Assembly: GCA_963668605.1 (NCBI GenBank)
Contig: OY764903.1
Coordinates: 6,076,001 to 6,140,000 of the forward strand
Reading direction: 5' to 3'
Origin: G963668605 sp963668605
GTDB lineage: Bacteria; Acidobacteriota; Terriglobia; Bryobacterales; Bryobacteraceae
DNA: 64,000 nt
The notes below the pieces were generated by a model, which did not search any database, had not been told where the DNA came from, and saw nothing but the letters and a program-made list of their open reading frames with translations. The position numbers were made by a program, and so were the translations under genes. Below, piece by piece: positions 1 through 8,411 of this stretch; within the stretch, counting starts at the first letter, position 1, and every line of letters starts with the position of its first letter.

Positions 1-284
1 TCTGCTGTGGGCGCAGGAAATTTGAGGGGGCTTGTCCTTAGTACGAGAGGACCGGGATGAACGAACCTCTTGTGATCCAGTTGTCACGCCAGTGGCATAG
101 CTGGGTAGCGAAGTTCGGTTAGGATAAGCGCTGAATGCATATAAGCGCGAAACCTTCCCCAAGATGAGATTTCCCAAGCGTAAGCTAAGAAGGGCCGTGG
201 AAGACGACCACGTTGATAGGACGGATGTGTAAGCGCAGTAATGCGTTGAGCTTACCGTTACTAATAGCCCGTTCGGCTTGACCA
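1..284 (+). rRNA. rrl: 23S ribosomal RNA, 3' end (partial)
   Basis: The first bases contain the sarcin-ricin loop core AGTACGAGAGGACC near position 40, followed by the conserved helices of domain VI. The gene is cut by the window start. The 3' end is placed near 284, where the terminal helix closes (GCTTGACC), by comparison with known 23S ends; it may be off by a few bases. A 5S gene follows about 80 bases later, the usual bacterial rRNA operon order. Confidence 0.95.
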
Positions 285-367
285 TAAAATTTACTGTGGG
301 CTGAGATTGTTTCAGCGCTGCAACACATAGCTGCCCGTCAATATTCCCAAACAAGTCAAAACGACTT

Positions 368-483
<116 letters not shown>

Positions 484-492
484 ATTAATTCC

Positions 493-525
493 AAAAAGCC
501 CCGGCTGCATATGCTGGGGCTTTTT
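493..525 (+). terminator. Rho-independent terminator of the rRNA operon
   Basis: A perfect 9-bp GC-rich stem (AGCCCCGGC at 497-505 with GCTGGGGCT at 513-521) encloses a 7-base loop and is followed by TTTTT. An A-run precedes the stem, so it could also stop transcripts from the opposite strand. It lies right after the 5S gene, where an rRNA operon terminator is expected. Confidence 0.9.
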
Positions 526-574
526 GCCGTCTACCGGGGAATAAAGCGCTTCCCGGTGTCCCCACGCTGGCCCG

Positions 575-1783
575 TCAGAGTGGATGTGCCTTGGCGAGCT
601 TGTCATTCAGGCGAATTCCGAAACCCGGACGTTCGGGGACTTCAATGGAACCGCTTTCGAAGCGCTCCTCTGGGATAATCAGTTCTGAGCGCCAGCCGAC
701 CTCTCCCCACTGCAGCTCGAGAATCCGAAAGTTAGTCATTCCCGCACAGATCTGGACAGTCGCTGCGGTTGAAACCGGACCGCTCGGGTTGTGCGGCGCC
801 ACCGTGATTCCATCTGTGTTGGCCATCGCGGCAATCCGCGTCATCTCGAGCAGACCTCCGCAGTGCTTCACGTCCGGCATGATGACGTGAACCGCCCGGC
901 TTCGGCAAAGCGGTGCGAATCCCTTGGCTCCGAAGAGAACCTCTCCGCCCGCCATAGGTTGCCGGATCGACCGCCGGATCTCCAGTGTTTCCTCGGTACG
1001 CTCTGGAGCGACAGGTTCTTCGTACCAGGCCAGGTTGCAGCGTTCCAGCCTCCGCGCGACGCTCTGCGCAAGCGGCACATCGAAGAAGCCGTGGCAGTCT
1101 ACCATCAACTCTACCTCCGCTCCCACCGCCTCGCGCATCTCGGCGACACAGGCGATTCCCCGCTCGATCGCCGAACGGATCTCGGAAGGGGGCGAACCAG
1201 GTTTGGGGAAGCCGTCGAACGGTGCCGCCTTTACGGCGCGGAAGCCGTCCTCGACAGCCCGTTTAGCTGTCTGGGCGAAGCCTTCTGGCGTGCGGGGCCT
1301 TGTCGCGCGGTTGATGTTTGCGTAGACCGGCAACTTGTCTCTGACCCTTCCGCCGAACAGATCATACGTCGGAATCTCGAGGAATTGGCCGGCCAGGTCC
1401 CAGAGCGCCTGCTCGATGGCGCTGTAAGCAGTCGCTGAGATCAGTCCGCCGGCGGCAGCGACGGGCTCTGCCTTTTGCCGGAAAGCTTCTACGTCGAACG
1501 GTGACTTTCCCCGGATCAGGGCGAAGTAAGTGCGCAGCTCGGATTCCATGCGCAGGGCATCCTGCTTTGTTGTATTCGCAAAACCGAAAGCGTCGGATGC
1601 CTCGCCCAACCCCGTGAGGCCCCGGTCCGTCGTGAGCCGAACGATCAACCAGACAGTCCGCTCAGTCGCCCGCACAGGGAACAATTCGAAGCCGGTGATG
1701 CGGAGATTGGGCCTGGTGCGCAATTGCGAGAGCAATGGATACGGCAGGATCGAAGCGAGGAAGACGCGACGGCCGCTTCTCAC
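575..1783 (-). CDS. Mandelate racemase/muconate lactonizing enzyme family protein, probably exported by Tat
   Basis: Enolase-superfamily enzyme: a Mg2+-dependent racemase, epimerase or dehydratase acting on a carboxylate, substrate unknown. Visible are the N-terminal capping domain, a Lys-containing strand (VKAAPFDGF), and the three metal-ligand strands VDCHG, WYEEP and AGGE. A late PDVKHCGG and APHNPSGP segment gives the general acid/base His region, as in sugar-acid dehydratases. I chose the GTG at 1783 because the protein then opens with MRSGRRVFLASILPYPLLS, a Tat-like twin-arginine leader. The reading frame is open further up to an ATG at 1855, but that adds a non-homologous lead. The gene converges on the rRNA terminator. 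Family is certain; substrate and export are inferences. Confidence 0.85.
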   Translation of the reverse strand: MRSGRRVFLASILPYPLLSQLRTRPNLRITGFELFPVRATERTVWLIVRLTTDRGLTGLGEASDAFGFANTTKQDALRMESELRTYFALIRGKSPFDVEAFRQKAEPVAAAGGLISATAYSAIEQALWDLAGQFLEIPTYDLFGGRVRDKLPVYANINRATRPRTPEGFAQTAKRAVEDGFRAVKAAPFDGFPKPGSPPSEIRSAIERGIACVAEMREAVGAEVELMVDCHGFFDVPLAQSVARRLERCNLAWYEEPVAPERTEETLEIRRSIRQPMAGGEVLFGAKGFAPLCRSRAVHVIMPDVKHCGGLLEMTRIAAMANTDGITVAPHNPSGPVSTAATVQICAGMTNFRILELQWGEVGWRSELIIPEERFESGSIEVPERPGFGIRLNDKLAKAHPL

Positions 1784-1964
1784 CCAGACCACCCTGGACC
1801 TGAGCAGCATGGGTGACATGAGTCTCAAGGTACTCCATTCCCATTCCAGCGGCAAGTGGGATCAGACGTAATGTCAAGGCGAAGATCTGATAAGATGCGC
1901 CCATGCGGACGAGAGTCGTGGCCGCGGTCGACCGATTTTGGGATCTACACAAGGAGCAAAGAGC

Positions 1965-2363
1965 ATGTCTACCTGGACAAGGCACACCGACGGGCTGCAA
2001 CGCGATGATCTCGAAAGGCGAGTGAGCGAACTGGAGAAACTCGTTGCTCAACTCGTGAAAGTCATCAAGATCACAGGCGGCGGCGTGTCCATTGAGTCCC
2101 AAGGCAATATTTCGATCAATTGCCCCATTTGTCTTAGCATCGGCGCCACCTCCGTGTCCATCAAGTCTGGTTCAAACCTTGGCATCGAGGCCGCTATCGT
2201 GCAGATCCAGGGTCAAGCTTATGTGGACATCAAGGGCGCTCCCGTGCGACTGAATGGCGGGAGCAAGCCGGTGGCTCGGACGGGCGATATGGCGGTGCCG
2301 ACGAGTTCCGCCCCGGGCGCACCTTCAGTCATCGGGCTCGCCTGCCCCACCGTGCTGGCTTGA
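1965..2363 (+). CDS. Small spike-like protein: coiled coil, beta-helix repeat and partial PAAR-like tail
   Basis: This 132-residue protein has no clear named family. The N-terminal third is a heptad-rich helix (DDLERRVSELEKLVAQLVK). The middle is a run of alternating short strands with Gly/Ser turns (GGGVSIESQGNISIN, TSVSIKSGSNLGIE, VQIQGQAYVDIKG), the texture of the triple-stranded beta-helix in VgrG and phage spike C-termini. The end carries KPVARTGD and, later, CPTVLA, resembling the AARxGD and SPTVL elements of PAAR tips, but much shorter than a normal PAAR domain. The ATG at 1965 has AAGGAG about eight bases upstream; an in-frame ATG at 1938 lacks this. It stands alone between divergent genes. 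A phage-like or secretion-tip role is an inference from texture only. Confidence 0.6.
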   Translation: MSTWTRHTDGLQRDDLERRVSELEKLVAQLVKVIKITGGGVSIESQGNISINCPICLSIGATSVSIKSGSNLGIEAAIVQIQGQAYVDIKGAPVRLNGGSKPVARTGDMAVPTSSAPGAPSVIGLACPTVLA

Positions 2364-2513
2364 ATGGGCAAGGGACCGACGTCCAGTTCCCGAAACTATT
2401 GGGGCTTCAGCCGCCATAAAGTGCCGTTGCAGGGCGCGACCTTAACGAATGGGATTGAGGTAACGAAAGATGGATTTGGAACTGCTAGACGCTTCCGCTC
2501 GACAAAGCAAGTA

Positions 2514-2591
2514 TGGCGTCCCCAGGGGGATTCGAACCCCCGTTATCGCCGTGAAAGGGCGGTGTCCTAGGCCGGACTAGACGATGGGGAC
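2514..2591 (-). tRNA. tRNA-Glu (anticodon UUC)
   Basis: Read on the minus strand, the gene starts GTCCCCATCGTCTAG and ends with the matching acceptor strand GGGGAC, a G discriminator and an encoded CCA. The anticodon loop is CTTTCAC, giving UUC for glutamate. The T arm has the standard GGTTCGAATCC. All four arms fold. It would be charged by the GltX encoded at 35651-37090. Confidence 0.95.
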
Positions 2592-2664
2592 GTTACATGC
2601 TGACGCACAAAGCTACCTCTACTGTACCTATTTGGATGACTGTGCGTCAACTTTCAGTGCGACT

Positions 2665-3000
2665 TTACAGTGTTTTCAAGTATGCGATGACGTTGGCTTT
2701 CTCTTGGTCGTCGAGCATCTCCTTGAAGGCGGGCATACCGTTGCCGCCAGCGTCGATCAGCGACCTGAGTGACTCGTCGGTCGGCTTCTTGCCGTTCTTC
2801 ATCTTCGCCTTGGCGTAGAGGCCCTTCAGCCCGGGACCCATCTTCTTTTCGGTGCTGTCGGCATTGTGACAGACGCCGCATTGCTCAAAAACTTCCTTGC
2901 CCTTGGCAGCGTCCCCAGCCTTGCCCTTCTTCTGCGCGAACGCGAGCCCGGCGGCCAGCGCCGCGCTCAAAGCGATCCCTGCAAGTTTTGATCCCCTCAC
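2665..3000 (-). CDS. Small secreted monohaem c-type cytochrome
   Basis: A 111-residue protein with an N-terminal signal peptide (LAGIALSAALAAGLAFA) followed by a single class I cytochrome c fold. The haem-binding motif CGVCH is at about residues 41-45; a distal Met in GNGMPAF is the expected sixth ligand, and a C-terminal helix ends the fold. It should sit in the periplasm as an electron carrier. The start is a GTG at 3000 with GAGGAG about twelve bases upstream. It is divergent from bcp. No oxidase or dehydrogenase partner is next to it, so its redox partner is unknown. Confidence 0.88.
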   Translation of the reverse strand: MRGSKLAGIALSAALAAGLAFAQKKGKAGDAAKGKEVFEQCGVCHNADSTEKKMGPGLKGLYAKAKMKNGKKPTDESLRSLIDAGGNGMPAFKEMLDDQEKANVIAYLKTL

Positions 3001-3133
3001 GATTGGAAAAGCTCCTCTGCTCCAGATATCAAACTGCTTCTCCTTCAGTTTACAATCTTCCCTTGCCCTCCAGTTGCGTAAGCCGCAAAAAAAGGGAAGC
3101 GCCAGCGACGCGGGGACTATCTAAGAGAGTGCC

Positions 3134-3592
3134 ATGGTTAAACTGACAGAAGGTTCACAAGCTCCAGAGATCGTTCTTCAGACGGACGGCGGCGAAGAGT
3201 TCCGGCTTTCGTCACTGAAAGGCAAACGCGTCGTGCTGTTCTTCTACCCGAAAGCGAGCACGCCGGGTTGCACCACCGAGGCCTGCGAGTTTACGGCCGC
3301 GGGAAAGAAGTTCACCAAGAAGAACACCGTGATCGTCGGCATTTCGCCCGACAGCGTGGAGGCGCAGGACAAATTCAAGACAAAGTATGGCATGCCCTTT
3401 TCACTGCTTGCTGACGACGCCCACAGCGTGGCCGATGCGTATGGTGTCTGGAAAGAGAAGAGCATGTATGGCAAGAAGTACTTCGGCGCCGAGCGCACCA
3501 CGTTTGTCATCGGCGAAGACGGAAAGATCCTCAAGATCTACGAAAAGGTGAGGCCGGCGGGACATGCCGAGGAGGTATTGGCGGGGCTTTGA
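3134..3592 (+). CDS. bcp: Thioredoxin-dependent thiol peroxidase (Bcp/PrxQ peroxiredoxin)
   Basis: Reduces hydrogen peroxide and organic peroxides in the cytoplasm, using thioredoxin as electron donor. The 152-residue length is typical. The peroxidatic motif is PGCTTEACEF, with the peroxidatic Cys at about residue 46 and the resolving Cys five residues on, the spacing of the atypical two-Cys Bcp subclass. The FFYPKASTPGC strand and the ERTTFVIGEDGKI segment are also standard. The ATG is preceded by a modest AGAGAG signal. A hairpin with a short T-run follows the stop codon. Confidence 0.95.
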   Translation: MVKLTEGSQAPEIVLQTDGGEEFRLSSLKGKRVVLFFYPKASTPGCTTEACEFTAAGKKFTKKNTVIVGISPDSVEAQDKFKTKYGMPFSLLADDAHSVADAYGVWKEKSMYGKKYFGAERTTFVIGEDGKILKIYEKVRPAGHAEEVLAGL

Positions 3593-3599
3593 GGAAGTC

Positions 3600-3627
3600 G
3601 GGGGGCGGTGGTGAGCCGCCCCCCTTT
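3600..3627 (+). terminator. Hairpin terminator after bcp
   Basis: A perfect 9-bp stem, GGGGGGCGG at 3600-3608 with CCGCCCCCC at 3616-3624, closes a 7-base loop and is followed by TTT. The T-run is short, so termination strength is uncertain. It sits between the convergent bcp and TonB-receptor genes. The same stem sequence recurs as the outer arm of the structured region at 34412-34501. Confidence 0.65.
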
Positions 3628-3632
3628 GGCTG

Positions 3633-6600
3633 CTAGAACGTGAAACGCATGCTGAACTGGGCCCGGCGGGCGTTGGTGCCATCCGGGTTGCCCTGCGACG
3701 CTCTGCCCCAACCGAGACCGATGGTCGGTTTGAGAGCGCCGCTCACGAGCGAATAAGCCTCGGTGTTCACACCAGTATTGTAGATGGTGTTGAACACGTT
3801 GAACGCTTCGAAGTTCAGACTGAGCGACATCTTTTCACGAATCGGGATCAGCTTCGTGATGCGCGCATCGACGCGGTAAACCTGGTCGATGTTGACGCTG
3901 TTGAGCGGCAACCACGGCACACGACTGGAACCACCGAAGCCGTTGATAGTGCTGGTGTTGTAAGCGCCGGAGGGAGATGTCGAGATGCGGATCGTAGCGG
4001 TGGTCGGCTGAGCCGAGGCCAGCGTTGTAATCTGCGACAACTGCCAGTTGTTGATCACGTATTTCGCAAAGGCGCTGTTGCTCTTGGAAAGCGTGGGCGA
4101 CCAAAGCGAAGTGATCGTGAGGCGGTGACGCTGATCGAGCGACGAAGAGCCCTTGTCCTGGGCGTAGCTGCCATTGGACGTCGAGTTCAGGTAGCTGAAG
4201 AACGTTGCGTCGCTGCCGCCGCCTTGATTGGCCGTGTCGATGGCGTGAGACCAGGTATAGGCCACGCTGCCTTCCAGGCCGTGCGACATGCGCTTGCGAA
4301 CCTGAACGACAAGGCCGTTATACCAGGACTTGCCGCCATTCTCCAATTGGTAGATATTCCTATACCGGGAGTCGTAGCGCGCCGCGAGCCGGTAGAACGG
4401 AGTCGTGTAAGAACCGACCTGCGCCCCGGCGAAATCCAGAATCGGGTAGGTTACGGAATCGGTCGGCTCAGCCACGTTCATGCTGCGCGTTGTGTAGAGC
4501 GAATTGGCGCGGCTGAAAATGTAGCTCACCGTCAAGCCGACGTTGTGGCTGAGTTGGCGTTCGATCGCGAGATCGGCCTGTTGCGTGTAGGGATTGCGGA
4601 AGCCCTTGGCGGCGTACTCGAGATCCACGCTGCCCGGCCTCATGGCTGCGGCGTTGGGGAGCACGTTCGGGAACACCGGACCGTTCGCCAGATCGGCTGC
4701 GACTGTGCCCTGCAGCGAACCAGTGGACTGATAGACGCCATTGGTCAGCAACAGGGTATCAAGTAGCGCACCCTGGAAGCGGGCATAGAAGATTCCATAG
4801 CCGCCGCGGATGACCGTCTTGTCGCCGAGCGCGTAAGACAGGCTGAAACGCGGGGCGTAGTTCCATGCCGGGCTCTTGATCTGACCGGTCTGCGGATAAT
4901 CCTGATTGAAAATCGCCGGTTGCGGCAATTGCGAGTATTCATAGCGCACGCCGAAGTTTAAGGTCAGCTTCGAGGTGGCGCGGAATTGATCCTGGATGTA
5001 CGCGCTGAAGTCGCGCGTCGTGAGATCCAGCACCGGATTGCCAAACGCCTGGCTGAATGAATTCCAGTGCTTCCCGCCGAGCGGGTTCGCGGAGAAATCC
5101 TGGGCGAAGTCGGTCAGTGTGCTGTAGCTGTATGTGCCGTAGCGGTTGTATAACTGATCGACGTAATCCTGCGTGTTCGAGATGTCGCCACCGATCTTCA
5201 CGGTGTGCTTGCCAATCGTCCAGGTCAGGTTGTCGGCGATCTGGAAGCGCTGTTCGCTGGGAAGCAGGCGCGGATAGCCTTGCGCGATGCCGAGGTTGCT
5301 CTGGCCGCCAACCGTCAGCGTGGTGCGGCCGAAAGGCGGGGCGAGCGTGGGGCTAATGTCGTCAAACAGACGATCCTTGAACCAGCCGAAGCGCACTTCG
5401 TTGACCATCGTGTTGGTCGGGATCGCGGTCCACGACAAGCGCGCATAGCGGGTTCGGACGGTGGAGTTTGCGTTGCCGCCGACACCGTTGCCGTTGGTCA
5501 GCACGGCCTGAGTCTGGATGCCGTTCGGAGAGAGCCAGCGCATGTAGTTGAAACTGGCGCTAAACGAATTGCGCTCGGTGGGGCGATAGTCCAGCTTGCC
5601 AAAACCGAGTTCCGAGTTGGCTTCGCGAGGAACAGTCTGGAACTGGCGATCGAAGACTGTCTTCGCCGCTGCGCACTGTGCCTCGGTTGCGGGAGCGGCG
5701 CATTTGCCGATCCAGTTCCCGGCGCCGCCGTTGTCGTAAAAATTCACGTTGATGATTTTGTTGATCAGCGGGAAATTACGGCGAGTCGCTTCCACGTTGA
5801 AAAAGTAAAACAGCTTGTCCTTCTTGATGGGACCGGAGACGCTGCCGCCAAACTGATTGCGCTTTTCCTCAGGGTTGAGGCCGCCCGCATAACGGTCGGT
5901 CGCGTTGAAATCCTGATTGCGGAAAAACCAGTAACCGGTGCCATGGACGCCGTTGCCGCCGCTGCGGGTAACGGTGTTGATGACGCCGCCGGAAGCGCGG
6001 CCGAATTCAGCCGAGTAGCCGTTGGAGAGTACCTGGAATTCCTGCACTGCGTCCTGCGAGATCTGGGACGAAATACGAGTGCGTCCGGCAGCTTCGTTGT
6101 AGAACTGCTGGGTTGTGTCGTTACCATCGGTCAGGAACGCGTTGCCGCCGGCGATGCCGCGGAAGCTTACCAGACCGAAGGCGCCGTCAGCCACCACGGC
6201 GGGCGTCAACAGAACGAAAGAGTCCACGCGACGACCGTTGATCGGTAGGTTCAAGATCTGTTCGGAGTTGACCACCTGCGAAACGCCAGTCTTGGTTGTT
6301 TCCACCAACTGTGCGGTGGCCGAAACATCCAACTGCGTCGAAGTCGCGGCGACCGAGAGCACCACATTGTAATTTAAATTCTGTCCGACGAGAATTTCGA
6401 TATCCTTGGCTTCCCAGGGAGCGAATCCGCCCTTGTTGACCGAAATGCTGAAACCGCGCGAGGGCACCAGTGCCGGAGCCGTAAACACACCCGCGTCGTT
6501 GCTCTGCAAGCTACGCTTGATGCCTTTCGATTCATTGGCGACTACCACCTGAGCGCCTGGTACGGCCGCACCGGATGCGTCGCGAACCGTTCCTGTCAAA

Positions 6601-6686
6601 CCACCCATGCCGGCCACTGCTTGCGCGAGTGCCGCGGCGGCGGTCATTAGCCCAACTGCCACACATAACAAAAGCTTCTTTTTCAT
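3633..6686 (-). CDS. Large TonB-dependent receptor-like outer-membrane protein with N-terminal carboxypeptidase-regulatory domain
   Basis: This 1017-residue protein belongs to the Oar-like/TonB receptor group that is amplified in Acidobacteriota. A signal peptide (about residues 1-22) is followed by a beta-sandwich carboxypeptidase-regulatory-like domain (GLTGTVRDASGAAVPGAQVVV, about 28-110). A plug domain (about 120-240, with LNLPINGRRVDSF) and a long beta-barrel come next, ending in an aromatic-terminated strand (FSMRFTF) as expected for BAM-assembled barrels. It should import or bind a large substrate, perhaps an oligosaccharide or peptide; no binding partner gene is adjacent. It is transcribed alone and converges on bcp. 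Family certain; ligand unknown. Confidence 0.88.
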   Translation of the reverse strand: MKKKLLLCVAVGLMTAAAALAQAVAGMGGLTGTVRDASGAAVPGAQVVVANESKGIKRSLQSNDAGVFTAPALVPSRGFSISVNKGGFAPWEAKDIEILVGQNLNYNVVLSVAATSTQLDVSATAQLVETTKTGVSQVVNSEQILNLPINGRRVDSFVLLTPAVVADGAFGLVSFRGIAGGNAFLTDGNDTTQQFYNEAAGRTRISSQISQDAVQEFQVLSNGYSAEFGRASGGVINTVTRSGGNGVHGTGYWFFRNQDFNATDRYAGGLNPEEKRNQFGGSVSGPIKKDKLFYFFNVEATRRNFPLINKIINVNFYDNGGAGNWIGKCAAPATEAQCAAAKTVFDRQFQTVPREANSELGFGKLDYRPTERNSFSASFNYMRWLSPNGIQTQAVLTNGNGVGGNANSTVRTRYARLSWTAIPTNTMVNEVRFGWFKDRLFDDISPTLAPPFGRTTLTVGGQSNLGIAQGYPRLLPSEQRFQIADNLTWTIGKHTVKIGGDISNTQDYVDQLYNRYGTYSYSTLTDFAQDFSANPLGGKHWNSFSQAFGNPVLDLTTRDFSAYIQDQFRATSKLTLNFGVRYEYSQLPQPAIFNQDYPQTGQIKSPAWNYAPRFSLSYALGDKTVIRGGYGIFYARFQGALLDTLLLTNGVYQSTGSLQGTVAADLANGPVFPNVLPNAAAMRPGSVDLEYAAKGFRNPYTQQADLAIERQLSHNVGLTVSYIFSRANSLYTTRSMNVAEPTDSVTYPILDFAGAQVGSYTTPFYRLAARYDSRYRNIYQLENGGKSWYNGLVVQVRKRMSHGLEGSVAYTWSHAIDTANQGGGSDATFFSYLNSTSNGSYAQDKGSSSLDQRHRLTITSLWSPTLSKSNSAFAKYVINNWQLSQITTLASAQPTTATIRISTSPSGAYNTSTINGFGGSSRVPWLPLNSVNIDQVYRVDARITKLIPIREKMSLSLNFEAFNVFNTIYNTGVNTEAYSLVSGALKPTIGLGWGRASQGNPDGTNARRAQFSMRFTF

Positions 6687-6797
6687 AGTAGGGAGACCCT
6701 GCTTCTAAGATAACTTATTCCGGTTTCATTGTGATGACAGGCCGACCCGCAAATTGAATCTGTACTTCGCAGCCCGCTATCCTGATACACTCAGAAC

Positions 6798-7982
6798 ATG
6801 GGCGGAAATCGCGGCGCTTTCCCTGTTTTGAACGACCTCTCCAGCTTCAACCCGGCTTCGTTTAGCGGAACTGTTCCGCGCATCGGGTCGCTGTTGATCA
6901 AGCCCGCCTCCGCGCTCTGCAACCTGAATTGCTCGTATTGTTTCTATCTCGACCGCGAGGCGGATCCGTACGCCATGTTGGCGAAGCGCAAGATGTCGCT
7001 GGAAACGTTGGAGCGGTTGGTGGAAAGCTACCTGTTCTACTCCTATCCCAACAGCACGTTCGCCTTTCAGGGCGGCGAACCAACCCTTACAGGGTTGCCA
7101 TTTTATGAAAAGTTGGTCGAATTTCAGAAGCGGCACGGACGCGACGGACAAAACGTCAGTAACGCGCTGCAGACCAACGGCGTGTTGATCGACAAAGACT
7201 GGTGCAGTCTATTCCGCGAGTACAACTGGCTGTTGGGCGTCTCGGTCGACGGGCCCGAGGAGCTACATAATCTATATCGCGTCAACAAGGGCGGACAGGG
7301 CACCTGGAAGCAGGTGATCCGCGCCGTCGAAACCATGCAGCAGGAGAAAGTGGAGTTCAATATCCTCTGCGTGCTCAGCCAGGCCAACGTTGAAAAGCCG
7401 CGCGAGGTGTATCAATTTTTCCGAAGCCTGGGCGTCGACAACATCCAGTTCATCCCGCTTTCCGAGTTTCATCCGGACGGGTCGCCGATGCCGTTTACGG
7501 TTACACCCGAGCAGTACGGCCGTTTTCTTGTCGACGTCTTCGATCTTTGGTGGCCGGACCGCCGCAAGGTGCGCATCCGCTTTTTCGACAACCTCGCCGA
7601 AGCGCTTGCCGGACAAAAGGCGGGCAGTTGCACGCTGCACACCTCCTGCGACAGCTATGCCGTGGTCGAGTACAACGGCGATGTCTATCCGTGCGACTTT
7701 TTCGTGGAGCGCGATTGGAAGCTCGGCAACATCACCACAGACTCCTGGGCGGAGATCGCGCGCCGCCAGAAGCGATTCAGCTTCGCTGCGAAGAAAAGCG
7801 TCGCGCATCCGGAATGCGTCAAGTGCCAGTGGCGCGAGATCTGCCACAACGGCTGCCCTAAGTTCCGCGTCTCCCCGCACGGAAAATTCGAAGACCTGGA
7901 TTACTTCTGCCAGTCGTACAAAATGGTGTACGCCAAGGCTGCGCCGCCGCTGCGCAAGGAATTGAAGCGGCTGTACCGTTGA
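6798..7982 (+). CDS. Anaerobic sulfatase-maturating enzyme (radical SAM/SPASM)
   Basis: Converts the active-site Cys (or Ser) of sulfatases to formylglycine without oxygen, using S-adenosylmethionine. The 394-residue protein has the radical SAM cluster motif CNLNCSYC (Cys41, Cys45, Cys48), an FQGGEPTL strand, and a C-terminal SPASM region. The SPASM region is rich in Cys (CTLHTSCDSY, YPCDFF, HPECVKCQWREICHNGC) and holds two auxiliary 4Fe-4S clusters. It resembles AslB/anSME rather than other SPASM enzymes. Its likely clients are the two Cys-type sulfatases at 61.5-64 kb, although 54 kb separates them. It stands alone, downstream of the divergent TonB receptor. Confidence 0.85.
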   Translation: MGGNRGAFPVLNDLSSFNPASFSGTVPRIGSLLIKPASALCNLNCSYCFYLDREADPYAMLAKRKMSLETLERLVESYLFYSYPNSTFAFQGGEPTLTGLPFYEKLVEFQKRHGRDGQNVSNALQTNGVLIDKDWCSLFREYNWLLGVSVDGPEELHNLYRVNKGGQGTWKQVIRAVETMQQEKVEFNILCVLSQANVEKPREVYQFFRSLGVDNIQFIPLSEFHPDGSPMPFTVTPEQYGRFLVDVFDLWWPDRRKVRIRFFDNLAEALAGQKAGSCTLHTSCDSYAVVEYNGDVYPCDFFVERDWKLGNITTDSWAEIARRQKRFSFAAKKSVAHPECVKCQWREICHNGCPKFRVSPHGKFEDLDYFCQSYKMVYAKAAPPLRKELKRLYR

Positions 7983-8051
7983 GGCTCGGGCCAAGACAAT
8001 TGTGGGTTGCAGAACGTCATCGGTAAACGGCTGAGTGAATTATCAGGTTTA

Positions 8052-8386
8052 CGCCTCCGGTCGTTATCACTCCCGGCACCGTTGAACAGATACCGTCGCG
8101 AGAGGGCGCGAAGTTCATCAATGCGGCATTGAACGGATACCGTCGCCAGAGGGTGCGAAATTGATCAATGCAGCGTTGAACGGATACCGTCGCCAGAGGG
8201 CGCGAAGTTGATCAATGCAGCGTTGAACGGATACCATCGCGAGAGGGCGCGAAGTTCATCAATGTAGCGTTGAACGGATACCATCGCGAGAGGGCGCGAA
8301 GTTCATCAATGCAGGGTTGAACGGATGCCGTCGCCAGGGGGCGCGAAGTTGATCAGTGCCGGGAGCGGGAGCGACCGGAGGCGGTG
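8052..8386. repeat. Inverted-repeat element containing six tandem 47-bp repeats
   Basis: The gap between the radical SAM gene and corC holds an element with inverted ends: an arm at about 8052-8080 (CGCCTCCGGTCGTTATCACT, then CCCGGCACC) and a matching arm at about 8357-8386 (GTGCCGGGAGCGGGAGCGAC, then CGGAGGCG). Between them lie six head-to-tail units of exactly 47 bp starting at 8081, 8128, 8175, 8222, 8269 and 8316. Each starts (G/A)TTGAAC and is about 85-98% identical to its neighbours. No reading frame persists through it. The arms match two other intergenic elements in this window. Confidence 0.9.
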
Positions 8387-8411
8387 GTTTTGTTAGGAAA
8401 TTGGCGGGTTG

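Noticed and set aside
5205..6248. Plus-strand open frame of about 347 codons inside the TonB receptor gene
   Set aside because: Antisense to a receptor with intact plug and barrel motifs; no family match visible.
8081..8362. Possible CRISPR array (six regularly spaced repeats)
   Set aside because: The units abut with no variable spacers and the whole 47 bases is repeated, so this is a tandem repeat. No cas gene is present in the window.
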